Notes: generated by a model not told the origin, from the sequence alone. A stretch of DNA of 57,335 nucleotides from Planctomycetota bacterium (GCA_021810145.1 JAJZJL010000010.1:1-57335), one strand, 5' to 3'. Shown: positions 27,627 through 37,493, counted from the first letter of the stretch. A program made the numbers and translations.

Positions 27627-29819
27627 CTAACCTCCCGCCGACCATGTTATGTGACGTCCGGGCGCGAGGTCGCTTCCGGCCGTAACTGTTTCCACTGGTT
27701 CTCCGGCAGCGCTGATCAACTGCGTATCATACAGCCGCCGATACGGCGGGCAATTTATGTAGAGTTCCTGGTGCGTGCCACAGCCGACGATTCGTCCGGC
27801 GTCCAGGCATACAACCATATCCGCCGACATGACGGTGCTGAAGCGGTGCGCGATAACAAACGTCGTGCGATTGCGCATGAAATCTTCCAGTGCCAGGGCA
27901 ATTTTCGCTTCGCTGTCTGAATCCACCTGACTCATGGCTTCATCAAGTATCAGAATGGCCGGGTCACGTAATATGGCCCGTGCCAAGGCAATGCGCTGCC
28001 GTTGCCCGCCGGAAAGCCGCGCGCCCCCCTGCCCCACCTGCGTCTGATATCCCTGGGGCAAGTCTCGGACGAATTCATCCACGTAGCTGCGGCGGGCCGC
28101 TTCCATGATCTGATCGCCGCCGGCTTGCCGCATTCCATAGGCAATGTTGTTGTACAGCGTATCGGAAAACAGCACGGTTTCCTGCGTTACCAGGCCAATC
28201 TGCCGCCGCAGAGAATTGACCGATACCGTCGCCGCATCCACGCCATCAATGAGGATCCGCCCTTCGGTGGGAATATACAGCCGCGGCAACAGCGAAAGCA
28301 GCGTGGTTTTACCCGATCCGTTACTTCCAACCACGGCCACCATTTGTCCGCGCTGAATGTTCAGATCAATATTCTGTAGAACCCACTCATCATGGCCCGG
28401 ATACTTAAACGACACATTCTCGAATTGCACGCTTTGGCTGTGCCGGGGCAGCTTCGGCAAACTCGGAGACAAATTGGGTTCAGGCGCAAGATCAATAACT
28501 TCAAAACAGCGAGCAGCCGCGGAATTGGCGATTTGCACCTGACTGTTAATGTCATTGAGCTTGCGCAGTGGTTCAAAAATAGCAATCAGGCAAGCCAGCA
28601 TCAGGAAAAACTCGTCGCGGCCAATGACATGATGAAACGTCAATTCCGCCGCCCACATCAGCGGAACGCTTACCAGTATGATGGACATGGTTTCAAACAG
28701 CGGCCGCGAGAGAGCCATGTAATGCTGCAGATGGCGAATGGCTTTGAACAAATCCCGATTGGCCTTGGCAAAGCGCCGCCGTTCATAACCGGCTCCGGAA
28801 TACGCCTTGATAACCCGCATGGAAGCCAACGCCTCGCTGCTGATCCCCACCACCTCTGACCAGCCCTGCAACTGCATGCCGCCCATATTCATCATTTTCT
28901 TGCCATATTTGCGAATCACCACCCCCATCGCCGGCAATATCAGCAGCATGGCCAGAAACATTTGCCAATCCACCATCACCGCAAGAATGGCCACGCCCAA
29001 CGATTTTGTCGGCTCAAGAATCGCTTTTCCCAAAACCGTTCCCAGGCCGCCGGCCACAAAGGTGGTATCCACATTCACCCGGCTCACCAGATCATGGGTC
29101 CCCTTGTTTGAGGTGTAAGACAGCGGCAAATCCAGAATGCGATTGAAAAGTTTGCGACGCAGATCAACAATCATTTTGTTGGCCACCACGCCGCTGATAA
29201 ACGTCTGCAGATACCGGAATGTACTGCCGACAATACACAAACCGATAAATACCATCACCACCCAGAACAGGCTCCATATTCGGCTATGCGGCATAAGTTC
29301 GATCGCGGATGCCCATAGCCGAGTACCGAAGGTCAACGGGGGCAGCGTGACCGTGAGGGTTCGCGGACCAGAGCCATCATTGGCGGTTACATCTAATTTT
29401 GCGGTACTGCCGGGCCTGGCATTCGCCAGCAGCGACATCATTTTCAGCCAGGAATCCGCAGAACCCAGCGTTTTCCCGGCTGGTGATACAATCTGAACGT
29501 TGCGAATCTGATCGCCAATTTGAATATTGTGCAGAGCTGACTGCGATTTGGTTCCCACACCAAGAACCGTAATGGCCAATTTACCGCTGCGGGCACTGGC
29601 ATTTAATCCCATGGCCTGAATGTGCAGGCGTTGTTGCGTAACGGTCTGATCCCGCCAGCCATGCACCCCTTCCGCTCCCATAAATATCTTCATAACCGGA
29701 TAAAGCGTCGCCACGCCCGACGCGTAGGACAAACTCACACCGATAGCACATAAAAAGGAAAATACAATCTGCCATCGGTAGGGCCACGCCCCCCGCATCA
29801 ATCGCCAAAATGGTTTCAT
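27627..29819 (-). CDS. MsbA-like ABC exporter with PDZ-like insertion
   Basis: This 730-residue half-transporter has membrane and ATPase domains in one chain and so works as a dimer. The first helix is at about residues 17-40. A long extracytoplasmic loop (about 45-180) follows before the remaining helices. Residues 80-161 of this loop resemble a PDZ domain (LHNIQIGDQIRNVQIVSPAG; ARPGSTAKLDV). The ATPase domain has Walker A VVGSNGSGKTTLLSLL, signature [15 protein letters not shown] and Walker B ILILDEAMSQVDS. ATG 29819 follows a GGGAA; an open frame continues upstream but is not protein-like. The glycosyltransferase gene starts 28 bases downstream on the same strand, so the cargo is probably a lipid-linked glycan. 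Confidence 0.88.
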   Translation of the reverse strand: MKPFWRLMRGAWPYRWQIVFSFLCAIGVSLSYASGVATLYPVMKIFMGAEGVHGWRDQTVTQQRLHIQAMGLNASARSGKLAITVLGVGTKSQSALHNIQIGDQIRNVQIVSPAGKTLGSADSWLKMMSLLANARPGSTAKLDVTANDGSGPRTLTVTLPPLTFGTRLWASAIELMPHSRIWSLFWVVMVFIGLCIVGSTFRYLQTFISGVVANKMIVDLRRKLFNRILDLPLSYTSNKGTHDLVSRVNVDTTFVAGGLGTVLGKAILEPTKSLGVAILAVMVDWQMFLAMLLILPAMGVVIRKYGKKMMNMGGMQLQGWSEVVGISSEALASMRVIKAYSGAGYERRRFAKANRDLFKAIRHLQHYMALSRPLFETMSIILVSVPLMWAAELTFHHVIGRDEFFLMLACLIAIFEPLRKLNDINSQVQIANSAAARCFEVIDLAPEPNLSPSLPKLPRHSQSVQFENVSFKYPGHDEWVLQNIDLNIQRGQMVAVVGSNGSGKTTLLSLLPRLYIPTEGRILIDGVDAATVSVNSLRRQIGLVTQETVLFSDTLYNNIAYGMRQAGGDQIMEAARRSYVDEFVRDLPQGYQTQVGQGGARLSGGQRQRIALARAILRDPAILILDEAMSQVDSDSEAKIALALEDFMRNRTTFVIAHRFSTVMSADMVVCLDAGRIVGCGTHQELYINCPPYRRLYDTQLISAAGEPVETVTAGSDLAPGRHITWSAGG

Positions 29820-30343
29820 TAACGTTTCCCGAATACCAGCTAACCAAACAGCGATTATAGCAACTCTTTGCCTCTTAAGTAAGAAATCCGACGCCGCCCG
29901 AAAGCGGGTGCGGTTATATCGAATCGCGGGTGAATCCCGCCGCAGAGCCATTTACATTTATGTGTGTCGCATCATGCAAAATAGGCAATCAAACGGCCAA
30001 TTGTGACATATTGCGGGCAAGCAGGCGGAACGCCTGCGTTACGAAATCGGTTCACACGGCTTACGGCAAGAATGCATGGGCACATGGGGGCGGAAATAGG
30101 TGAAATATCGGGGATATTGCAGCTTGAAATGCTGCACGCTTAATCATCCCCCGTCATGTTTCAAACGGCCAATCAGCCCCGCCCAATCTGCTGCTACCCT
30201 TGCAGGAATCAATACGGCCCCATACTGAACATGCTACCCCATACGGTAGCGGTCTTATCCGGCCTGATTCGCAAAGGCGAGGCATTTTCGCCGGTGCGCG
30301 GATTACCGGATATAATGTATCTGTATTGCGGATCAGGAAAAGG
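29820..30343. other. Intergenic region, divergent promoters
   Basis: About 520 bases separate two divergent genes. I see no gene, RNA or strong hairpin. The phrase AAACGGCCAAT occurs twice (near 29992 and 30165). Confidence 0.4.
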
Positions 30344-30856
30344 ATGGATCACATGCGGACCGCACAATCAAAACGAATTTTTCTGGCGATGGCAGTATGC
30401 TTCGGAACGTTGAGTATCGCAGGATGCAACGGCTATTGGGCTGGTGCCTATTGGCGCGGCGGGGCCATAGCGGTTCAGCAACCGGGCCCGTATGCGTATG
30501 AATATTATTTTGACCCGGTCTTTCAGGCTTATTATTGCTATTACCCCAGTTATGGCTGGCGGTATTGCCCCTCACCGCCACCGCCGAACGCGGTATTCTG
30601 GCGCGGCCCGGTGCCGCAATATTTGCCGCCACCGGGTCCCGTTGTGGGATTTAATTATTATTTTGATCCCGCTCGCCGCGTTTACTACTATCAGGATCGC
30701 GACAACCGCTGGCACTATTATCCCGGACGGCCCCCTCAGCAGGCGCGTTTCTGGCAGGGACCGCGTCCAAGAATGCTGCCCGAACCGCCACGCGGAGCGC
30801 CCGTGCATCGGCCACCCGGCCCCGATCGGGAACGCCGTGGACAAAACCGCCGTTAA
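30344..30856 (+). CDS. Tyr/Pro-rich lipoprotein with internal duplication
   Basis: This 170-residue predicted lipoprotein has a signal peptide ending in the lipobox LSIAGC, so the Cys would be lipid-modified. The mature part is unusually rich in Tyr, Pro, Trp and Arg. It contains two copies of a roughly 46-residue unit: YEYYFDPVFQAYYCYYP ending NAVFWRGPVPQYLPPP, and FNYYFDPARRVYYYQDRDN ending ARFWQGPRPRMLPEP. No known domain is recognised; a cell-envelope or matrix-binding role is a guess. ATG 30344 has AGGA five bases upstream; ATG 30353 is an alternative. The M20 peptidase gene begins nine bases after its stop, so they are likely cotranscribed. Confidence 0.72.
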   Translation: MDHMRTAQSKRIFLAMAVCFGTLSIAGCNGYWAGAYWRGGAIAVQQPGPYAYEYYFDPVFQAYYCYYPSYGWRYCPSPPPPNAVFWRGPVPQYLPPPGPVVGFNYYFDPARRVYYYQDRDNRWHYYPGRPPQQARFWQGPRPRMLPEPPRGAPVHRPPGPDRERRGQNRR

Positions 30857-30865
30857 TTATTTTTC

Positions 30866-32080
30866 ATGAGGGCGTCTGTGGCGGATTTCGCACCCATACT
30901 GGCTTGGATTGAGGCCCAGCAAACACGCATGGAATCGTTGGTTATGCAATGGGCGGGCATCAATTCCGGCTGCTACAATATCGCCGGTCTTAGCCACATG
31001 GCCGATGTGCTTACCGATGCCTTCGCGGTTTTGCGGCATCCGGTCCGGCGCATGGCGTTACCACCGCAGAACGTTATTGAATCCAATGGGGAGTTTGCCG
31101 CACGTCCGCTGGGGCCGGCATTATTCATTCAAGGGCATCCGCAGCGGGCCAATCGCGTATTGATGGGGATTCATTTTGATACCGTGTACGGTGCGGAGAG
31201 CACATTTCAACAAGTGCGGCGATGCGGCCAGGAAATGTGCGGCCCGGGCGTGGCTGATGCCAAGGGGGGCATCGCGATTCTGTTAATTGCCCTGCAGGCG
31301 CTGGAAGAATCGGAATTTGCGGGACATCTGGGTTGGGATGTGGTGCTGAATCCGGATGAGGAAATTGGTTCGCCCGGTTCTGCGCCACTTTATCAGGCCG
31401 CAGCGCAGGGTAAGACGCTGGGTCTGCTTTTTGAACCGGCGTTGCCGGATGGGAGCCTCGCGGCAGCGCGGAAGGGATCGGGAAATTTCGTATGGGTTGT
31501 CAGAGGTAAAGCGGCACACGCCGGCCGGGATTTCCACTCCGGGCGCAGCAGCACCGTTGCGTTGGCGAAAATCGTGTTGGCGCTGGACCAGCTCAACAAT
31601 CGGTGGCCCGGAGCCACCATCAACATCGGACGTGTGGAGGGAGGCAGCGCATTAAACATTGTGCCAGATCTGGCCATTGCCCGGGTGAATATCCGTTGTC
31701 GGTTGCCTGAACACCAGCAGGAAATTCATCAGGCCCTGCGTGCGATCGCGGAAGAAGCCAATAAGAAAGAAGGCTTTGATGTGCAACTGCACGGGGAGTT
31801 TCATGCCCCGCCGCGAATATTTGATCCTGCCCATGCGCAGTGGTTCAATCGTCTGGCGCAATGCGGAGCGGAACTGGCAATACCCGTTTCCTGGCAGGAC
31901 AGCGGAGGAACCTGCGATGGCAACCGCCTGTCGGCAGGCGGTTTGCCGACCATCGATACGCTTGGCCCCGTAGGGCAGGGCATACACAGTTTCGCCGAAC
32001 GCATTGACACAACTTCCCTTGCTGAACGGGCGAAACTCACAGCATTGATGCTGCTGAAAGTCGCACGGGGAGATTTTTGA
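30866..32080 (+). CDS. M20-family metallopeptidase (carboxypeptidase G2-like)
   Basis: This 404-residue enzyme is of the M20/M28 zinc peptidase group, which removes C-terminal residues or deacylates amino acids. Metal-site residues are in order: H103 and D105 (GIHFDTVYG), D131 (GPGVADAKGG), E165 and E166 (LNPDEEIGSPGS), and a late His in QGIHSFAERIDTTSL. The dimerisation lid, with GKAAHAGRDFHSGRS, matches carboxypeptidase G2 and acetylornithine deacetylase relatives. No signal peptide is seen. It follows the Tyr/Pro-rich lipoprotein gene by nine bases. Substrate cannot be read from sequence; glutamate-type C-termini are typical of the closest named family. Confidence 0.87.
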   Translation: MRASVADFAPILAWIEAQQTRMESLVMQWAGINSGCYNIAGLSHMADVLTDAFAVLRHPVRRMALPPQNVIESNGEFAARPLGPALFIQGHPQRANRVLMGIHFDTVYGAESTFQQVRRCGQEMCGPGVADAKGGIAILLIALQALEESEFAGHLGWDVVLNPDEEIGSPGSAPLYQAAAQGKTLGLLFEPALPDGSLAAARKGSGNFVWVVRGKAAHAGRDFHSGRSSTVALAKIVLALDQLNNRWPGATINIGRVEGGSALNIVPDLAIARVNIRCRLPEHQQEIHQALRAIAEEANKKEGFDVQLHGEFHAPPRIFDPAHAQWFNRLAQCGAELAIPVSWQDSGGTCDGNRLSAGGLPTIDTLGPVGQGIHSFAERIDTTSLAERAKLTALMLLKVARGDF

Positions 32081-32227
32081 GTTTACCGGAAGCGATTTTC
32101 CGGCGGACACGAAAATAATCCGGCGGCTGAAAAGATTTAAAAGTGGCGTGGCGTTCGCCAAATCAGAAAAAATTGTGTAATATTCCGCACGGGCAGGAGT
32201 GATACGATGAAGTAAAAAGGACTTCCC

Positions 32228-33514
32228 ATGGCAGAATCAATTCAACTTTCCCTGAACGGAAAAACCTATCAGTACCCGGTGGTCACCGGAACCGAAAATG
32301 AACGCGGAATCGATATTACGCGCCTGCGATCAGATACGGGACTTATCACGCTGGATCCCGGCTACGGCAACACCGGCTCGTGCCAAAGTGCCATAACCTA
32401 TATTGACGGAGACAAGGGAATTCTGCGCTATCGCGGCATTCCCATTGAGGAATTCGCCAATCATCCGAATTTTATTGAAGTTGCGTGGCTGCTGATTTTC
32501 GGCCGCCTGCCAAATGAATCGGAATTAGCGCGTTTTCGGGGCCGGCTTACCTCCAATGCCCACCTGCATGAAGCCATGAAGCACACGTTTGAAGGCTTCC
32601 CTATTACCGCGCCACCCATGGCGATTACCTCGGCGATGATTAACACACTGGGATGCTTTCATCCCGAACTTTATTCCCTGGATGATGAGGTATTACTGGA
32701 AGAAGCGGCCGCGCGGCTGATCAGCAAAATCAGAACCATCGCGGCGTTTACCTATCGGCGTGTCAACGGGCTTCCCTACATTTATGCCGATCCCAAGTTG
32801 CGCTATTGCGCCAATTTTCTGCACATGATGTTTTCCATGCCCTATGAACAACACATGGTGGATCAGGAAATTGAAGATGCCCTGAACTTAATATTCATTC
32901 TCCATGCGGATCATGAGCAAAACTGCTCCACAAGCACCGTGCGCATGGTGGGCAGCAGCAAAGCCAATTTGTTTGCCAGTTGCGCCGCCGGTGTGTGCGC
33001 CCTGTGGGGACCGCTGCATGGCGGTGCCAATGTGGAAGTGCTGGACATGCTGGAAAAAATTCACCTCGGCGGCATGACCGCGGAAAAATATATTGAACTG
33101 TCCAAGAAGAAAGACAACAACATCCGTCTGATGGGCTTTGGCCATCGGGTTTATAAAAATTATGATCCGCGTGCCAAAATGCTGCAGAGCGTATGCGAAC
33201 GCGTGCTGAAAAAACTGGATGTCAAAGATCCGCTACTGGACATTGCCCGGAAACTCGAAGAACTGGCACTGAAGGATGAATATTTTGTCGCCCGGAAATT
33301 GTACCCCAATGTCGATTTTTACAGCGGCATAATTATGCGGGCCATGGGCATTCCCACGGATATGTTCACGGTGCTTTTTGCCATTGGGCGCTTGCCGGGC
33401 TGGATCGCCCATTGGAAGGAACAACACGACGATCCGGCATCTAAAATCGCCCGACCGCGTCAGATTTACACCGGGCCGGTGAATCGTCATTATGTGCCCC
33501 TCGGTCAGCGTTGA
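32228..33514 (+). CDS. gltA: Citrate synthase
   Basis: This 428-residue citrate synthase condenses acetyl-CoA with oxaloacetate at the entry of the TCA cycle. It is of the long, Gram-negative-type form. Visible landmarks are the N-terminal beta region (GIDITRLRSDTGLITLDPGY), the catalytic-His regions ILHADHEQNCSTSTVRMVGS and GPLHGGANVEVLDML, the active-site loop MGFGHRVYKNYDPRA, and the final IARPRQIYTGP. ATG 32228 is preceded by AAAGGA. A GTCAGC/GCTGAC stem overlaps its stop codon (33504-33525) and could attenuate read-through into the oligopeptide transporter genes that follow 43 bases later. Confidence 0.96.
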   Translation: MAESIQLSLNGKTYQYPVVTGTENERGIDITRLRSDTGLITLDPGYGNTGSCQSAITYIDGDKGILRYRGIPIEEFANHPNFIEVAWLLIFGRLPNESELARFRGRLTSNAHLHEAMKHTFEGFPITAPPMAITSAMINTLGCFHPELYSLDDEVLLEEAAARLISKIRTIAAFTYRRVNGLPYIYADPKLRYCANFLHMMFSMPYEQHMVDQEIEDALNLIFILHADHEQNCSTSTVRMVGSSKANLFASCAAGVCALWGPLHGGANVEVLDMLEKIHLGGMTAEKYIELSKKKDNNIRLMGFGHRVYKNYDPRAKMLQSVCERVLKKLDVKDPLLDIARKLEELALKDEYFVARKLYPNVDFYSGIIMRAMGIPTDMFTVLFAIGRLPGWIAHWKEQHDDPASKIARPRQIYTGPVNRHYVPLGQR

Positions 33515-33557
33515 AAAAAGCTGACTGGGGTAATATTTTCATAAGCGTGTATCGCGT

Positions 33558-34505
33558 ATGACGAGCATGGAATTACCCATCAGCCACCGCATGATCGCGC
33601 CAGCGCGTTCACCTTTGCGCCTGGCGGTGGACCGCTTTCTGGCCAATCGCCTGGCGGTTTTGGGGCTTGTCGGCCTGAGTTTTTTTGTCATTGCCTGTTA
33701 CGGTTCGCTGCCGTGGACGCTGCACACATTTAACCAGCAGAATCTCAGCGAAGCGCTTCACGGGCCATCATGGCGGCATTGGATGGGCACCGATACGCTC
33801 GGGCGCGATCTGCTTTCGCGTTTTTTACTTGGCGGGGCGATTTCGCTGTTGATTGGCGTGTTCTCGGCCATTGTTGCCGTGAGCATTGGATTAACCGTCG
33901 GCATGGTTTCCGGGTATGTGGGAGGCCGGGTTGATGCCCTGCTGATGCGCGGCGTGGATGTGCTGTATGGTTTGCCTTACATTCTGCTGGTGATTCTGCT
34001 GCGGGTGGCGCTGGTGGGAAGAATTTCACATTTTTTTACCGGCATCGGGTTGCCGCAATCACAGGGTCTGGCGGGCATTGTGGTGCTGCTGGTAGGCATT
34101 GGCGGCGTAAGTTGGCTGACCATGGCCCGGGTGATTCGCAGCCAGACCATGAGTCTGGTCAATCAGCCTTATGTGGAAGCGGCGCGGGCCACGGGGGCCG
34201 GGCCATCCCGCATTCTGCTGCGGCATATTCTGCCGAATCTGATAGGATCGGTGGCGGTTTATGCGGCATTGACTGTTCCCAATGCGATTCTGGCGGAATC
34301 ATTTCTGAGTTTTCTGGGCTTGGGCGTGCAGCCGCCGGTACCAACATGGGGCAATCTGGCGGCGGCGGGTGTTGAAGCCATTAATCCGATTCACACACAA
34401 TGGTGGCTGATTACCTGGCCGTGTGCGGGTCTGACGCTGGCGCTGTTATGCTTAAATTTTCTCGGCGACGCCCTGCGCGATGCACTGGACGTGCGAACGC
34501 GATAG
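33558..34505 (+). CDS. Oligopeptide ABC transporter permease (OppC type, first copy)
   Basis: This 315-residue permease is of the DppC/OppC group. It has six membrane helices and the hallmark WMGTDTLGRDLLSRFLLGGA near the start. The coupling loop YVEAARATGAGPSRILLRHI contacts the ATPase, and the end has FLGLGVQPPVPTWGN. It begins the transporter operon, before the binding protein gene. A second OppC-type gene lies at 37486, so this cluster has two OppC-like and one OppB-like subunit, more than the usual pair. It is close to the family's normal length, while the other is longer. ATG 33558 or 33567 may be used. Confidence 0.88.
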   Translation: MTSMELPISHRMIAPARSPLRLAVDRFLANRLAVLGLVGLSFFVIACYGSLPWTLHTFNQQNLSEALHGPSWRHWMGTDTLGRDLLSRFLLGGAISLLIGVFSAIVAVSIGLTVGMVSGYVGGRVDALLMRGVDVLYGLPYILLVILLRVALVGRISHFFTGIGLPQSQGLAGIVVLLVGIGGVSWLTMARVIRSQTMSLVNQPYVEAARATGAGPSRILLRHILPNLIGSVAVYAALTVPNAILAESFLSFLGLGVQPPVPTWGNLAAAGVEAINPIHTQWWLITWPCAGLTLALLCLNFLGDALRDALDVRTR

Positions 34506-34570
34506 AATTCAGGGCGTATGAATCATGCGACCGGCCCGTTCCGGCTGGCGCGGTGCAGACAGGTGAATGA

Positions 34571-36430
34571 ATGGACAATCGTTTTACGCTTAAAGATTTC
34601 GTATTCATTGTTCTATTACTGCTGATTATCGGCGCCGCGCTCATGGCCATGGCGCAATTCAATTACGTCAACAAACAGGTCATCGCCTTATCGAGGCAAA
34701 TCAAAACGCTCAATGCACAACAATTGCAGCAAACCCAACTGCTGCAACAAATTGCCCAACATGGCCTGCAAGTTCAACCCGGCAATGGAACAACACAAGC
34801 AGCAGCGGCCCAGAAAAATATCCGTGAAACCCTCCCGGACGGTACGCGGTATGTCTGTTACCCGAATCCGCCACTGCTGCCGCACAATCCTTATTCGCGC
34901 AAGCAGTACGCCCGGGGCGACTGGCTGGTGGAAAATCTTGGCGAACAGCCGCGCACGCTGACCCCGTTCGTCGCACGTGATGAAGGTGCCGCCATTGTAC
35001 AGGGCTGGGTGCAGGAGTCGCTGCTGTCGCGCGATCCGGTGACACTGCGGTGGGAACCGTGGCTGGCCCGCAGCTACCGCATTTCTCCCAATGGCTTGAA
35101 AATCACCTTTAAGATTCGCCGCCGGGCCTGTTTCAGCAATGGCCAACCGGTTACCGCTCAGGATGTTGTCTTCAGCTACAACACCATGATGAATCCGGCC
35201 GTGGATGATGCGCCACAGCGCGTATACCTCAATGATGTTCGATCGTGCCGGGCCATTGGCAAACGCACGGTGGTCTTTACGTTCAAGCAGCGATACTTCA
35301 AGGCGCTGGAGGTGGTCGGAGGCATCAGCGTGCTGCCGGAAAGTGTTTATAAGTTCAAAAAGGGCAGCGAGTTCAATAAGCGCGGTCACCTTCTGGTTGG
35401 CAGCGGACCGTACATGCTGGACAAATGGACGGGCGGTGAAATTGTTCTGGTGCGCAACCCGCGATATTGGGGGCCGTTACCCACGTTTAACCGCATTATT
35501 TATCGTTTTATCCAGAACCCGCAGGCGGCCTTGCAGGCATTTCTGGCTGGACAAATTGATACCGATTCGCCGCAACCGTCGCAATGGGTGAAATATATCA
35601 ATCAACCGGGATTCACAAAAACCCACCACTGCTACAAATTCCTGACCCCCGCGGCAGGTTATTACTATATCGGATGGAATCTTAAAAAGCCGGAATTCAA
35701 GGACCGCCTCACCCGCACCGCATTGTGTATGCTGGTGGATCGCAATGCGATTATCAAAACATTTCTGCATGGACTGGCCCAGCCGATGACCGGTCCGTTT
35801 AATCCACTTTCCCCGCAGAACGATCCGCATATTAAACCCATCGCGTATGATCCGGCGAAAGCCATGCTGCTGTTGCGGCAGGCCGGATGGGTAATGGGGT
35901 CTGATGGCACCCTGCATCGGGATGGCAAGGCCTTTAAATTTCAGATTCTGATGCCCTCGCGCGACCCGCTGATTCAGAATATCTGCGTGTATATCAAGCA
36001 GCAATTTGCCAAAGCCGGCATTGACATGAGCGTGCAGCCGCTGGAATTTTCCGTGCTGATTGAAAAAATTGATAATCGCCAGTTTTCCGCGGTTTTTGGT
36101 GGCTGGACCGGCGGCATTGAAAATGATCCGTATCAGATATGGGATTCCGCCAGCTATGCGGACAAAGGCAGTAACGCCGGAGATTTTGACAATGCGCAAG
36201 CCGACAAATTGATATCCGAAGGCCGCCGCGAGATGAACACCGCCAAGCGCATGGCCATCTGGCACACATTTCAGGCCATTGTGTACCGGCAGCAGCCGTA
36301 TATGTTTTTATTTACTCCCGAAGCGCTGATGTTCATCAACCAGCGATTCCACAATACCGCGCCGGTGGGCAAGTTCGGGCCGCTGGAAGCGAATTGGTTT
36401 GTTCCTTTGAAACTTCAGAAGTACCAGTGA
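34571..36430 (+). CDS. Peptide-binding protein, family 5, with membrane-anchored N-terminus
   Basis: This 619-residue extracellular solute-binding protein is of family 5 (PF00496) and captures oligopeptides or similar ligands for the adjacent permeases. There is no lipobox and no clear cleavage site. Instead residues 8-30 form one hydrophobic helix, followed by a Gln-rich coiled-coil-like stretch (about 34-62) and then the binding domain. The binding domain shows the family features VQGWVQESLLSRDPVTLRWE, YRISPNGLKITFKIRR and GSGPYMLDKWTGGEIVLVRN. It thus appears tethered rather than lipid-anchored. It lies 65 bases after the first permease gene and 52 before oppB. Confidence 0.88.
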   Translation: MDNRFTLKDFVFIVLLLLIIGAALMAMAQFNYVNKQVIALSRQIKTLNAQQLQQTQLLQQIAQHGLQVQPGNGTTQAAAAQKNIRETLPDGTRYVCYPNPPLLPHNPYSRKQYARGDWLVENLGEQPRTLTPFVARDEGAAIVQGWVQESLLSRDPVTLRWEPWLARSYRISPNGLKITFKIRRRACFSNGQPVTAQDVVFSYNTMMNPAVDDAPQRVYLNDVRSCRAIGKRTVVFTFKQRYFKALEVVGGISVLPESVYKFKKGSEFNKRGHLLVGSGPYMLDKWTGGEIVLVRNPRYWGPLPTFNRIIYRFIQNPQAALQAFLAGQIDTDSPQPSQWVKYINQPGFTKTHHCYKFLTPAAGYYYIGWNLKKPEFKDRLTRTALCMLVDRNAIIKTFLHGLAQPMTGPFNPLSPQNDPHIKPIAYDPAKAMLLLRQAGWVMGSDGTLHRDGKAFKFQILMPSRDPLIQNICVYIKQQFAKAGIDMSVQPLEFSVLIEKIDNRQFSAVFGGWTGGIENDPYQIWDSASYADKGSNAGDFDNAQADKLISEGRREMNTAKRMAIWHTFQAIVYRQQPYMFLFTPEALMFINQRFHNTAPVGKFGPLEANWFVPLKLQKYQ

Positions 36431-36482
36431 GAACGTTCGCATACCGCACCGCGCGGCAACGGCCACAAGATGGAATGAAGGC

Positions 36483-37493
36483 ATGACCACATATATTATC
36501 CGCCGATTGCTGCTGATGATCCCAACGCTGCTGGGGATGACGCTCATGCTTTTTATCATCGTCCGGATGGCTCCTGGCCTGACCACCGGCGGCGGGCAGT
36601 TTTCCGCCGGGATTATGCAATCGCGGCAAGCCCAGAAACAGGAACAGGAAATTCTGGAACGGCGGCTGCATCTGGTGGATAAGAATGGCCACCCGATCAG
36701 TCTGCCGATGCAATATATTCTCTGGCTGAAAAGCACCTGCGAAGGACATCTGGGCACGTCCATTGTGTATCAGGAACCGGTGATGACGCTCATCGAACAA
36801 CGTCTGCCGGTTACGCTGACCATCAATGCCATTGCCATGGCTGTGATTTATCTGGTATCGATTCCCGGCGGACTGATAACGGCTCTGAACCAGGGAAAAT
36901 GGATAGACCGAAGCTACGGTTTTTTTTCTCTGGCACTGTATTCACTTCCGGTGATATGGCTGGGTTCAACGCTGCTGGGATTTCTGGCCAATCCGCAGTA
37001 TTTCAACTGGTTTCCCTCAGCGGGCCTGCATTCCACCAATACCGGCAACATGACATTTTTCCAATACATTGCCGATTATCTTTATCATATTGTTCTGCCG
37101 ATCGTCTGCTCGGTCTATGGCGGATTCGCGTTTCTCAGTAAACAAATTCGCGGCTCGATTCTGGAAAATCTGCAGCAGGATTATGTGCGCACCGCCCGGG
37201 CCAAGGGGCTTTCCGGTACCACGGTGCTCACGCGGCACGTGTTTCGCAACAGCCTGCTGAATCTTATCACGCTTACCGGAATGTCGCTGCCGGGACTGCT
37301 GAGCGGATCGGTGATTATTGAGCAGATTTTTTCCATCAACGGCATGGGGCGCCTGGCCTATACCTCCACATTGGCCCGGGATCTGCCGGTGATTCAGGAT
37401 CTGGCACTTGTGGGATCGGTATTGACCCTGCTGTCATATCTTGCTGTTGATATATGTTATCATCTTGCCGACCCGCGGGTGATCTATGACTGA
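36483..37493 (+). CDS. oppB: Oligopeptide ABC transporter permease (OppB type)
   Basis: This 336-residue permease is of the DppB/OppB group. The first helix is in the characteristic N-terminus TTYIIRRLLLMIPTLLGMTL, and the coupling loop reads LQQDYVRTARAKGLSGTTVL. It ends with INGMGRLAYTSTLARDLPVI and [14 protein letters not shown], both usual for the family. An insertion after the first helix (about residues 35-75, charged) is longer than in E. coli DppB. Its stop overlaps the start of the next permease gene by eight bases. It pairs with an OppC-type subunit to form the channel; two candidates are present in the operon. Confidence 0.9.
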   Translation: MTTYIIRRLLLMIPTLLGMTLMLFIIVRMAPGLTTGGGQFSAGIMQSRQAQKQEQEILERRLHLVDKNGHPISLPMQYILWLKSTCEGHLGTSIVYQEPVMTLIEQRLPVTLTINAIAMAVIYLVSIPGGLITALNQGKWIDRSYGFFSLALYSLPVIWLGSTLLGFLANPQYFNWFPSAGLHSTNTGNMTFFQYIADYLYHIVLPIVCSVYGGFAFLSKQIRGSILENLQQDYVRTARAKGLSGTTVLTRHVFRNSLLNLITLTGMSLPGLLSGSVIIEQIFSINGMGRLAYTSTLARDLPVIQDLALVGSVLTLLSYLAVDICYHLADPRVIYD

